Positions 11,430 through 21,329 of a stretch of 64,000 bases of DNA are shown here, in pieces; the stretch's first letter is position 1; the number at the start of each line of letters is the position of its first letter. A program made the translations under genes and the position numbers. Under the pieces are notes generated by a model, which had not been told where the DNA came from, ran no database searches, and was given only the letters and a program-made list of their open reading frames with translations. Location: contig JBAKBP010000186.1 of assembly GCA_037953745.1 (NCBI GenBank), positions 1 to 64,000 on the forward strand, read 5' to 3'. Source of the stretch: Lithodes maja. Taxonomy: Eukaryota; Arthropoda; Malacostraca; Decapoda; Lithodidae.

Positions 11430-12377
11430 TGCTGTTCTTGATGATGATAATGAAAAGGATAAACCAAAGGATAAATCTGCTCAAGAGAAAAGTAAAACAT
11501 CAAAAGTCAAAGTATCGAGCCCCAAAACAAACTGTGCAAAGTCTCAACACAAGTTTATAGCCAGCAAAAAAAGAGGTATGTACAGTCGGATACCATAGTC
11601 TCCAGCCCACTCAAAAATATTCGTGGACTTCACCTATTTATAATTATGGAAGTATATCTGTGGAAACTAATTTATCAATATTATTTTCCATTTATCAACT
11701 ACAAAACTATATATACTATTTATTGATAAGCAAGTTCTATCAAAAAATAAATCAAAATAGATATATTTGCATAAACAAAAACGTAGGGGGTCCACACATG
11801 TGTATGAGTGGGCTAGAGATTACGGTATCCGACTGTACCATACTATACAGTCATAGCCTTCTCCGTGGACAGGGAGTAGAGTTTGCCATTCAAAACAAAC
11901 AAAAGAGATCTGTACATGTGATTCCTGGAGCAAAGCTTGAACACATCACCAACAGCATATGTAACTCTACCATACCGACAGGATCGTGTGTAGTAGCAAA
12001 CGTAGGCTCAAATAATTGCTTCAACGGTGGTACGGTCCCTATAAAAGACATACTAGGTAAGTACAAAAAACTTATCAACATTATGAAAAACAAGGCAGAA
12101 CAATGTGTGATAAACGGAATCATCCCTAGGTTGAATGCGAACTCCTACAGTAACAGTCAAGCACAGGAATAATTCAGTAAAAGAAATGTGTGGTACAGAA
12201 AATGTAGAAAATTGGAGAGAATTCCGAGGAAAATCGTCCCTATATAAAAGACATGGTATTAATTTATCCGATGCAGGTGTGAGATATATGAGTGGTATTT
12301 TGAGCACAGCTGTTTACAAAGTCCACGAATGTCCCACTAAGCCGGAAACACCTTTTCTGATAGATATAGAGAATTAT
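11430..12377 (+). pseudogene. LINE-A ORF1, SGNH-esterase-like
   Basis: Begins with a lysine/serine-rich segment (KDKPKDKSAQEKSKTSK) and is cut by the MITE at 11583. It resumes with SLLRGQGVEFAI, then VANVGSNN and INGIIPRLN, and after a frameshift near 12165 continues to LYKRHGINLSDAG. These positions correspond to SGNH-hydrolase blocks I, III and V found in ORF1 of CR1/L2-type LINEs. Catalytic motifs are decayed: block I reads SHS instead of GDS and block III ends in N instead of D. Compare the better-preserved ORF1 of LINE-C. Confidence 0.7.
11583..11835. mobile_element. Tc1/mariner-type MITE, TA duplication
   Basis: Starts CAGTCGGATACCATAGTCTC and ends with the reverse complement of CAGTCGGATACCGTAATCTC; about 31 bp of terminal repeat with four mismatches. 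TA at 11581-11582 and 11836-11837 is the target duplication. CAGT ends with TA targets are characteristic of Tc1/mariner elements. 253 bp, AT-rich, no transposase. It interrupts ORF1 of LINE-A. Confidence 0.88.
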
Positions 12378-12644
12378 TGACCTAAAGACCTCCCTCCCCC
12401 TCTGCTTTCCATTAAAAACATGCACTCAGCCCCCGCAAATACGGTAATTACCCCCCCACCAAATCAGCCAAGCATAAAAAATCACACCCAACCATTGACC
12501 GTTAATAATCCCTCCTTGACCTTTAACTCTCAAACCAAAAACAGACCGACGTCATTTGCCCAAAAGAAACGTCTAACTCAATCAACGGAAGATGGAAATT
12601 TAGTTAGAAATAAAGGTAAATCATGTATAAATAAATGAAGTAAA

Positions 12645-14119
12645 TTGAGAGTATATTACACAAACTGTAGGAGTCTAAGTAACAAAATGAACGAACTTAG
12701 GGCACTTCATAGCAAAGAAAATATAGACATAATAGCACTCACTGAAACATGGATTAATACAGAAACCAGAATTTTTTTAGCAGAATTTTATATACCAGGA
12801 TATAGTTTCTTTAACCCTTCCTACCCGGTCTGCCTTAGGTAAGGACAGCACGAAAGAAGGGCCGCTACCCGGTATGCCTTATCTAAGGCATGAGCTTAAT
12901 AGCCTAATTAAGCTTGGTCCGAACGCCGTACGTACGACGTATGTCAACAAACCCAAGCGTTCGTCACCGCTCCTCCGAAAACAAGAAGGAGAAGACTCCT
13001 CAATGATATTGTTCTGACGTCATGACGAAATTAGTGTCTAAAAAGCCCCCATATTGGCAACATCTCTGCAATATTGGCTCCACTGAAATCGTCATCACAA
13101 CTGAACCAGTTGACTTACAGAGCTCTACTTAATGCCAAAATACAGATTGAAAACCGCACTACAATTATAGATGAGTGGGAAAGTTCTAGCAGTGAAAATA
13201 AACATAAATACGGTAGCCTAGGCCTAGACGTTTTTCAGCCATATCGCCCGGGTAGGGGCGACCGTCATTTGGTAAGACAGCCCGGGGAGGAAGGGTTAAA
13301 CTTGACCGAACAAGTAGAAGGGGCGGCCGTATAGCAGTGTTTGTCAGGAGTACATTAAAAAGCTGTATTAAAGCAGGTATTAGACTAAATAATGATAATG
13401 AAAGTGTTTGGGTAGAGGTTAACGAAGGTACTGAGACCATAGTTATTGGAGTTATGTGTAGACCTCCAAATATGAGTAAAAATTACGGAACATCATTATG
13501 AGAGGAAATTAAAATGGCATCAAGGTTTAGCAATGTGTGCATTATGGGAATTTTAATTTTCCGAATATAGATTGGCAGCATCAAATCGGCAACTCTGATT
13601 CTGAAGAGTTTATTGAGGTAATACAAGATAGTATTTTATTTCAATTCATAGATACACCGACTAGAGGTAATAATATTCTTGATTTAGTTTGCAGTAACAA
13701 TGAAAATATGATAAATGAAGTAGAGATTGGGGACCACCTGGGAAATAGCGACTACAATTTTGTTTATTTTAATATACAATGGAAAGGTAATACCAGAGAG
13801 AATACGACATTAATACCTGATTTCAGAAAAGCCGGTTATGATGGGCTAAGAAGAGCCCTATTAGCGGACCCTATGGTTAAACAATTAAGTCGATCCAGGT
13901 GTTCAAGTGAGTGTACCTCTTCTCGAGTGCCTGTCAGCTTTAGCCAGGAAGAGACGCCAAACTTTGTAGATACATACGATAATTTTATCAAGTCAGTATT
14001 CAATGTTCAAAATAAATATATCCCCAAAAGAAAATTTAGATCAACACAGAACCAACCCAAATGGATGAACAATAGACAATTAGACCTTCTAGGAACAAAA
14101 AGAGGTATGTATAGAAAAA
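12645..14119 (+). pseudogene. LINE-A ORF2 endonuclease region
   Basis: An AP-like endonuclease-exonuclease-phosphatase domain of a LINE ORF2. Motifs in order: VYYTNCRSLSNKM, ITETW-type ALTETWIN, then (after the MITE at 12815-13295) RRGGRIAVFVRSTLKSC, CRPPNMS, NFNFPNIDWQ, TPTRGNNILDLVCS and LGNSDYNF. The frame reads through exactly once the MITE and one TTAA are removed. A stop at 13499-13501 and a frameshift near 13535 break it. It ends at KRGMYRKI, where the piggyBac-type element begins. Nickase function is known for the family; this copy is dead. Confidence 0.88.
12815..13295. mobile_element. piggyBac-type MITE, TTAA duplication
   Basis: TTAA at 12811-12814 and 13296-13299 flank 481 bp with terminal repeats CCCTTCCTACCCGGTCTGCC and, from the right, CCCTTCCTCCCCGGGCTGTC. 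Removing the element and one TTAA restores the LINE-A endonuclease frame (GYSFF-K-LDRTSRRGG), direct proof of insertion. Multiple internal GC-rich inverted motifs; no transposase. Confidence 0.9.
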
Positions 14120-14321
14120 TTAACCCTTATTTAGCGGGGTCGGACTTAAGTCCGATACGAGAAAATTGGACTAATTGGCGGGATCGGACTTAAGTCCGTG
14201 GGCGTATTCCCACCCTAATTTAGGTGGAAAGCGAAACTTGATGGTCAGGCGGTGTACTACAAGGGCCCACCCACACATCCCCACTGCGTGACCGTGACTA
14301 AGTGACCCTCAAGCAGCCATA

Positions 14322-14649
14322 ATGGAAGGTCAAGATTTGCCCGTGTTCGATTCGGTGGCCGCCATCCCTAGTGCGTCGCGCCACCCTACTAACCACGCCC
14401 GGCTTACCACCCAGGAACTAGATATCATGCTGAACTCTTCAGAACTTTCTAATAAGCTGTTGGATGAAACCGCCGAAGGTCTGGGTGAGAGTTTTGGTTG
14501 TGTGGATGACTCGGAAGACGAAAATAACCCGATCATAGGCTTTCACCCCAAGCATAATTTGCGTGGGGTGGATGTTGTGGTTGATATTGGACAGACCCTT
14601 GAGCAAATTGGAGACGTTCCTGACGAAGAACATACTGGTGTGGGTGTTG
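14322..14649 (+). pseudogene. Putative piggyBac transposase first exon
   Basis: About 109 codons from ATG at 14322 to a strong donor, GTTG|GTAAGT, at 14650. The product is acidic (CVDDSEDENNP and DVPDEEHTG), as the N-termini of piggyBac transposases often are, and it lies just inside the left end of an element with piggyBac termini. No downstream exon with the catalytic aspartates or the C-terminal cysteine domain was found in 14650-17144. Assignment rests on position and composition, not on a conserved domain. Confidence 0.5.
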
Positions 14650-14699
14650 GTAAGTACAATTTACATTTTATAATTGCTTGAAAATGTGATTGCAAGCAT

Positions 14700-15060
14700 T
14701 TTATCACCTTACGAGCGGCTGGTGGAGTATATTTCACTGTGCCGCCCAGCGGGTTTTTTTTTTACCCTAAATGGGGTTGTTCCGTGCTCTTTTTCATGCA
14801 TAAACAAGACCCAGAGCGTAATACAAGTATGTATCCCTGAAAATGCGTAAATTGAGCTTTCCAATGACACCCGAACCATCCTTCTATGATCACTGGTTGT
14901 CTTTCAACGATCGTGCAACACGAGTGCAAAAACCCTAAAATACGGTAATTTCCTTATAAAATTCCCTGTGTGGCGAGCGGTCTTGAGGTAATTTATGCTC
15001 CTAATCACCGCTCCGCTCTCTCTCAGAGCACATTATGTCCACAAAATTGCACTCTACAAG
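14700..15060 (+). repeat. R1 fragment inside the piggyBac element
   Basis: ACCCTAAATGGGGTTGTTCC, then TTCATGCATAAACAAGACCC, and later CTCTCTCTCAGAGCACATTA match R1 at 3980-4330 in the same order. Neither end carries a clear TTAA, so this may be an ancient insertion or shared ancestral sequence. Confidence 0.75.
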
Positions 15061-15700
15061 AAATTTCCTTTGCATTTTATAGCGTATTATTTGCAGGCGT
15101 TCGGTAAATTTCTTACGGTAATACAAACAACGAAAGATTGAATATTTGTGCTTGGTATTATATGATTGTGGGGAACAGATGTAGGCCTACCGTATATATT
15201 ATGTTTTCATATATATGATACATATGTAACATTGTTATATTATCACGACACTCTCTCTCTCTCTGCCTCACTCTCTTTATTTGTACTCCTTTGTACTCTC
15301 TTTGTCTGATGTAGGCCAGGGCACGCCCCTAACTAATCTTCTCTTCCCTCCCAGGGGAAATCACACCAAGCAGATGTTTTTGACCTCCCCTCTCTCTCTG
15401 TCTGTCTCTTCTTCTCTGGGTCTACCTATACTGCATGTGACATTGAAATTGCTTGAGAGTTTGATTGCAAGCATTTTATAGCGTATTATTTGCAGGCGTT
15501 CGGTAAATTTCTCACGATAACCAGGGTGTATGGTACATTTCTCACGATAATACAAGCAACAACGAAGCTTGGCGAAGATTGTGGTCTACAATATACATTT
15601 TTATAATTACATGTGACCTTGTAATTGCTTGAAAGTTTGATTGCAAGCATTTTATAGCGTATTATTTTCAGGCGTTCAATACATTTGATAAATATATCAA
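15060..15700 (+). repeat. Repeated intron-like blocks
   Basis: The string TTTTATAGCGTATTATTTGC followed by AGGCGTTCGGTAAATTTC recurs at about 15076, 15474 and, with changes, 15648; the phrase TTGATTGCAAGCATTTTATA precedes the latter two and resembles 14686-14706. These look like local duplications of non-coding sequence in the decayed transposon. CT-rich tracts lie between them. No exon recognised. Confidence 0.65.
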
Positions 15701-16299
15701 AATAAGTCCTGTGGGACTATGAAATAGCTATTATTGGACAAGGAAAATATTTTGTTCATCCCTCCACTGGAACATCAACAACAATGTCAACAACGTATCG
15801 CCGTCGGCAATCGTAAGATTCAGAGTCGTAAAGATTCCAGGACGAGCTCAATAGAAAATGAATGAATGAAATTAATGAGTGTGCAGTACTGCCAATACGT
15901 ATAACGACTTCCGCTAGATCTAGAGACCTTTACTTCGATCTAGCAGCAATGACTTACACTAGCGGTTTTGTTTTGAAATTTCAGAACAATTTCGAAGTGA
16001 TATTATATGGATTTTGCCAATTCATATTTCTAGTGGTATTTATCATGTCTTACATCTAACAATATATGCTAGCGGATTTAACTTCAATTGGTAACCCTCC
16101 CGCTCGAGTCGGCGCCCAAGAAAATCGATAATGGTGGCACTTTAGTAAACAGGTGATAAACAAAACCGCATGCAGATCGGTTTGGTGTATCGGTATTATG
16201 GTAAGTTGGCTACCTACTATTGTTTATACGATATAGTAAGTAATGATAAGTAAATTATTATATATTATAATTATATAAAACAAAAACAAAATTCCTGCA

Positions 16300-16699
16300 A
16301 AGCAAGCGAAACAAAGAGAGAGAGAGAGTGCAGAAACTGAACTGAAGAAAGAGTGAAAAAGATATAATAATACAGAAATATTACAAGCAAATAAATTAAA
16401 TAGAGGGATTAGTTAGAGAAAATAATAATGAGAACTACATAATACGGATGAGGAAGAGAGAAAGGGAGCACAAGAGAGGCAAAGAGAGCGAGCCAGAGAG
16501 ACAGACAGACAGGAGGAGTGAGAGAGATTAGAGAAAATAATAATGAGAATTACATATACGGATGAGGAAGAGAGAAAGCGAGCGAGCCAGAGAGAGAGAC
16601 AGGAGTGAGAGAGATTAGAGAAAATAATAATGAGAATTACATATACGGATGAGAAAGAGAGAGAGAGACAGCGGGCGAGAGAGGGAAAGCGAGCGAGCC

Positions 16700-16733
<34 letters not shown>

Positions 16734-16758
16734 GAGTGAGAGAGAGAGAGAGAAAGAA

Positions 16759-16789
<31 letters not shown>

Positions 16790-16830
16790 ATACAGAGAAT
16801 ACAGAAATAAGGAGAAATAAGAGAAAATAA
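16300..16830 (+). repeat. GA-rich minisatellite
   Basis: A unit beginning TTAGAGAAAATAATAATGAG and continuing TACGGATGAGGAAGAGAG recurs at 16412, 16529 and 16615, each followed by a variable GAGA/GACA purine tract. The last tract runs to about 16800. Long antisense frames rich in Ser and Leu here are artefacts of the purine composition. Confidence 0.85.
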
Positions 16831-17148
16831 GACCGATTACCGAAGGAATAGTGGACGCGCGAGAGGCCGAAGTCAGGCCAAAGCGAACGCAACCGAACGC
16901 GCCCGGGAAATAGACCAAAAAGTACCTCCTCTTCCTCACCTCTTCCCACCCTCCACAATCATTCATAACATCCATACATAGACTTATATGGGGAGACGAA
17001 GAGTTGCTCTTTCCAAAAATGATCGTTTCGTTCGCATTGGAGCCATAGTAACGGCGCTAGGGCGAGTGAAATTGAGCGAATATTTCGGGATTATGCCCGC
17101 TGAGCGGTACAGTGTAAAATACCTTACCACCCGCTAAATAAGGGTTAA

Positions 17149-17878
17149 CATAAGGTGCTAGCTCCTATCAAAAACTATATTCCATGGTAATCTCAGGTCA
17201 ATCTGATTGATTTTCGATTTTCTGTGATTATTTAAAACACCAAATGTATTGAACGGAGATACGGCCTTTTAACCCCTTCTGTACGGTGGCCATATGACGG
17301 GCGTCATTTTGACTCTATTATGAGCCCTGAGAGAGTGGCCAGGTGTTTCAGGGAGCGCAGAGGGTCTCCAATCACCACCCACAGGCGGCAGACACACACT
17401 GAGCTCTGAGACAGTGCTCGGTCACTCATGTGCAGCGTCACACATAGCAAAAACAGCAAAAATTGCAAATTTTTATCGATTTAGGACTTTATTTGCAAGA
17501 TCTTTGCAAGATAACCAGATATCGTAAAGGAATGATTCAAGTGTCATTGGAAAGCTCTATCATTGTACTATCACAGATACATAATTGTATTATGCTCTGG
17601 CTTTTGCTAATGCATTAACTAGAGCATGAAATGAAGGTAATTTTGGGCAATTATGCCCCCCTCCACGTGCTTACAACCTTCGTCCCTTTAACTCCCGCCC
17701 GGGCATGAAAATTTGTGCGGCCCGGTGAAATACTGATTGGGTATTATTCCACGATGGTGTAGGAATATTTTGAGTCGGGTTTTACAAAATGTGATATTTA
17801 TGACCCCAGGACCTCCCAAGGGGGTCTAGAAAAAAAACAAGCCTCCCCTTAACATAAACATCAAAATACATGATAATT
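17149..17878. other. Unassigned; possible TTAA element end
   Basis: No continuation of LINE-A is recognisable. At 17273, TTAACCCCTTCTGTACGGTG resembles the left end of the short TTAA MITE family (7938 and others), but I could not locate its right end. A partial R2-like phrase (GGGGGTCTAGAAAAA) lies at 17820. Confidence 0.4.
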
Positions 17879-19352
17879 CTATCTATCTATCTATTACCTG
17901 ACGCCCTGATCCCCGAAGGGGTGGCCATGAACGAACCGCTCCCATGCATCTCTGTCCCCAGTCAGTCGACGACCCTTCTCCCAACTAGCACCACCTTCAT
18001 CCATATACTTCCTCACTCCATCCTTCCACGTCTCCTTAGGTTTACCTCTCCCTCTCTGTCATTCCACCTCGCTCTCGTACACCCTCTTAGTCATTCTCTT
18101 GCTTTCCATACGTTCCATATGGCCGAACCATCTCAAGGTGTTCCTTTTCACACTTTCTAGCACATCTACCTCCACACCACACCGCCTTCTTACTTCCTCA
18201 TTCGTCTGTCTATCCCTCCATGTAACTCCGCACGCACTTCTTAAGTAACTCATTTCCACCGCTCTCACCCTTGGTCTGGGTCTCTTCTCGCACATCCATG
18301 CTTCTATTCCGTAAGTCAGTGTCGGGATTACCACACTGTCATGCAAGGACTTCTTCACTTCCATACTGACCACCCTATTTCTTGTTACTGCTTTCAACGT
18401 TCCTACAACCCTCTTCCCCTGTTGCACCCTCTCCCGCACTTCTTCATCCATAGTCCCATTTTTACTCAACACACTGCCCAGATACTTAAATGAGCTGACA
18501 ATCTCCATAGCCTGACCGTTTAAGCCACTCTGTGGCTTCACCCCTTTCGAAGACCATAACCTTACTCTTTCCCGCGTTTACTTTCAGATTCAGTTTTTCG
18601 CACACTGTTCCAAACTCATTTACCAGACCCTGCAACTCCCATTCATTATCGCTCATCAAAACTGTATCATCAGCAAACAGCAGTATAGTTAGCTTCCACT
18701 CATTTCCCTCCCTTATCAGCGATACACCAACATCCACTTCTCTTCCTTGTATTTCTTTCATGTCTCCATCCATATATACAGTAAACAACTGCAGGGACAT
18801 CACACACCCCTGTTTCAATCCAACATTCAGGTCAAAGAACTCGCTCTGTTCATTCTCCACATGTACTGCCGCCTCATACATGCTCTTCACTGCTTTCAGC
18901 AACTTGCCATCTACTCCGTATATTCTAATTACTTTCCACATACTTTCTCTATCCACTCTGTCATAGGCCTTCCCCAAGTCCATAAAGGCAACATACACCT
19001 TATGTTGCTTCTCTAGATATTTCTCCACAACACAATTCAAAGTAAAAATCTGATCTACACATCCTCTTCCCTTCCTAAATCCGCCCTGCTCATCACCTAT
19101 CCATTTCTCCGTTCTCACTCTTACTCTCTCAATCACTACCCGACTACGCTTAGAAGACATATTCCTCGGTGGTTACCACACACTCCTCTTTCCCCTTTAC
19201 CCTTATATAGGGGGACTATTATACCTGTCTTCCAGTCATCAGGTGCACTCCCCTCTCCCATGCTAGTTTGCACATTTTCCATACCCATTCGATCACTATC
19301 TGACCACCATACCTCAACATTTCCCCACACACTCCATCTGTTCCTGGTGCTT
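17879..19352 (-). pseudogene. RTE-like LINE, RT and 3' end
   Basis: Minus-strand remains of a LINE ORF2. In order: APGTDGVCGEM, IVPLYKGKG and HRGICLLSVVG (19136-19350), DEQGGFRKGRGCVDQIFTL, FMDLGKAYDRVDRESMW, GLKQGC, LLFADDTVLM (catalytic aspartates intact), FKYLGSVLSKNGTMD and the C-terminal WFGHMERM block (18059-18541). Frameshifts near 18500-18540 and 19150 break it. The 5' half, including the endonuclease, is absent. The 3' UTR ends in a TCTA repeat at 17879. The clade (RTE-like or Nimb-like) is my best guess. Confidence 0.85.
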
Positions 19353-19474
19353 TATGAGTCAATTTAAATTATTGATTACTTCCAATCACCAGATCTACAT
19401 CATTAGTTTAACCTCAACTGGTTGACACATTTGTATATATTTATGTATCTATTAATGAATTAATATATATTTAA

Positions 19475-19477
<3 letters not shown>

Positions 19478-19515
<38 letters not shown>
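19478..19515. repeat. (TA)n microsatellite
   Basis: TA run at the 3' side of the tRNA-derived SINE listed next, on its minus-strand reading. Confidence 0.9.
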
Positions 19516-19518
<3 letters not shown>

Positions 19519-19690
19519 TTGTTAGATGCCGTCATTCCCAAGAATATTTGGCGTTTGTCACGATTCGCTAAGTGAAGTTGCCTGGGCTTGACATCTACCA
19601 ATACCATTTTGACAGTGAGGACTCGATCCGCCAACCATTTGATCAGCAGCCAACGCTCTACTGACTATATACCACAGCAAGCGACTATAA
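19516..19690 (-). mobile_element. tRNA-derived SINE
   Basis: Read on the minus strand: GCTGTGGTATATAGTCAGTA and GAGCGTTGGCTGCTGATC give A-box-like and anticodon-arm-like sequence, followed by GGCGGATCGAGTCCTC, close to the B-box. A unique tail runs to the TA array at 19478. This is head, tail and microsatellite in the order of a tRNA-derived SINE. Unlike the foldbacks it is a single copy, and its head is unrelated to theirs. Confidence 0.7.
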
Positions 19691-19739
19691 GATATTTAAT
19701 TCATTATTTGATATTTTAGGCTATACCCTGTTCCATATA

Positions 19740-20935
19740 TACCCTGTTTAATCTATATATGGATGGTGGGGTGAGGGAGATACGAATGAGAACTATGGGT
19801 AGAGGATTGTGTTTAGTAGGAAAGAATGGTAGAGATTGGGAGGTGAATCAGTCGCTGTTTGCTGATGACACAGCGTTGGTGGTGGATTTTTTAGGAGAAG
19901 CTGCAGCGAGTAGTAAAACAGTTGGTTTGGTATGTGGGAGGAGGAAGGTGCGGGTGAATGTCAATAACAGTAAAGTGATGTAATAGAGATGCTCCTAGGG
20001 TAAATCTAAATGTTACGAATGGATGGGTATGTCCTGGAACAAGTTGAGTGTGTTATATATCTAGGAGGAGTGATAAGCAGGGATGCAACTGTGGAAATGG
20101 AGGTAAGAAAGAGTATGTGAACGAAGGAAAGTTTTCGGAGCAATGGGAAGTATGTGGAAGGTGAGAAATCTTGGAATGAAAAATATAAGTGCAATGTATC
20201 AAGGGAGAGTTGTACCAGCAGTGATGTATGGGGCTGAGACATGGGCTTTGAAGGCACAAGATATAAGAAAGTTGGATGTGATGGAGAGGAGCTGCTTGAG
20301 AAGTATGTGTGGAGTAACGCGTAGAAACAGAATTGAGAAATGAAGAGGTTTGTAGGAGAGTGGGAAAGCAAGAACTCTTATCGGCCAGGATGGACAGAAG
20401 GGTGCTATGTTGGTATGAACATGTTGAACGAATGGGATATGAAAGGCTTACACAAATATTATATGAGTCGGAAACAAGAAGAAATAGAGAGAGAGGAAGA
20501 CCTCGAATGAGATGGAAAGATGGTGTAATACAGGCATCAGAAGATAGAGAGATAACTGAAGAAAAGGCAAGATAAGTGGTAATGAATAGGAACAAATGGA
20601 GAATGCTTGTGAATAGATGAGTGATAAAGCGGTAATAGGATGAGGGGATCGGGCTCCAGTTGGACTAGATAATAGTCCGTCAGGTGTCTGGTCCTGGGAG
20701 CCGGTGTTTATTGTGAAGGGTCATGCCTAGAAGTAAAGTGGGCGGGCATTGTGGCGGTAGGTTACTCCGGGAGGTCTGGGACCTGGGCATGGACACTCCA
20801 AATGGGTCTAGGTTGCTTGGTCTTCTCCTATGCGACCTAGATGTATGTGATTTTGTTTTCTGTTGTCCCAGTTTGGGCTCTGTCTCGAGTCAGCCACCTC
20901 CAGCTATGGGGTATATGCCTGAATATATACATACA
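19740..20935 (+). pseudogene. RTE-like LINE, 3' part
   Basis: 5'-truncated within the RT palm domain: NLYMDGGVREI, SLFADDTALVVD (19850-19885), then, in shifting frames, VIYLGGVIS, MYGAETWALKAQDIRKLDVM, LRSMCGVTRRNR and WYEHVERMGYERLTQ (to 20575). At least two frameshifts and a stop at 19981. The 3' UTR runs to about 20930. It is related to, but distinct from, the minus-strand copy at 17879; the two are head to head with the SINE between them. Confidence 0.85.
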
Positions 20936-21329
20936 CACATACACTTTTCCAAATATGTAGTCCAGAAATCGTGAACCCCTAACCTCTGTAACTCAAAATG
21001 GGCTAGAACAATTGAGCTGTAAATGTCCACACCTATTCCCTAGCTGACCCTTCCCAAACGGTAGAAATAATCGCTCGATTACTCCTGTTGTTTGTTAGTT
21101 ATAGAGAATATTGTTCAAAAGTTTGGGCATACTTAATTGGAACAGATTATAGTTATAGATAAAGAGACTAGGCAAACTTTTCAAAATAAAGCCGAAATCT
21201 AAATAATCTGTACTTTCACTGAATACAAATTTGTCATTCCTTGTGTGTATGTACAGTATGTGTGTGTGTGTGTGTGTGTGAGTATGAGTGTGTGTAAGAG
21301 AGAGATAGTTACATAGAGTTACATATATA
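20936..21329. other. No gene; (GT)n run
   Basis: A GT microsatellite occupies 21257-21282. Otherwise nothing recognised. Confidence 0.55.

Larger units (their letters stand above)
11383..14119 (+). mobile_element. LINE-A: CR1-like LINE, 5' half
   Basis: Remains of a non-LTR retrotransposon with ORF1 (lysine-rich start, then an SGNH-like domain, about 11430-12377) and the endonuclease part of ORF2 (12645-14119). It is closely related to LINE-B at 41885 (shared LIPDFR, WINT and GYSFF/GYNLF stretches). Three elements interrupt it: a Tc1/mariner MITE (11583), a piggyBac-type MITE (12815) and a 3.0 kb piggyBac-type element (14124). No reverse transcriptase follows the last insertion at 17149, so the 3' half is missing. 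Confidence 0.85.
14124..17144 (+). mobile_element. piggyBac-type transposon, 3.0 kb, decayed
   Basis: Bounded by perfect 15-bp inverted repeats, CCCTTATTTAGCGGG at 14124-14138 and its complement at 17130-17144, with TTAA at 14120-14123 and 17145-17148. The palindrome CGGACTTAAGTCCG occurs twice near the left end (14141 and 14185). A first-exon-like ORF lies at 14322. The remainder holds an R1-like fragment, repeated intron-like blocks and a GA minisatellite instead of a DDD transposase core, so it is non-autonomous. It inserted in LINE-A after MYRKI. Confidence 0.92.

Noticed and set aside
11084..11503. 139-codon minus-strand frame rich in His and Pro
   Set aside because: Antisense of the GGTG-rich tract and TA run; composition artefact.
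15240..15320. LINE-C 3' tail inside the piggyBac element
   Set aside because: Shares TTGTACTCCTTTGTACTC with 49790-49815, but nothing else of the LINE is present, so chance in a CT-rich tract is likely.
16413..16958. 181-codon Ser/Leu-rich minus-strand frame with membrane-like segments
   Set aside because: Antisense of a GA minisatellite; no start context or neighbours supporting a gene.
17149..17270. Continuation of LINE-A beyond the piggyBac element
   Set aside because: Translation after the TTAA gives stops and no match to LINE-B or LINE-C linker sequence.
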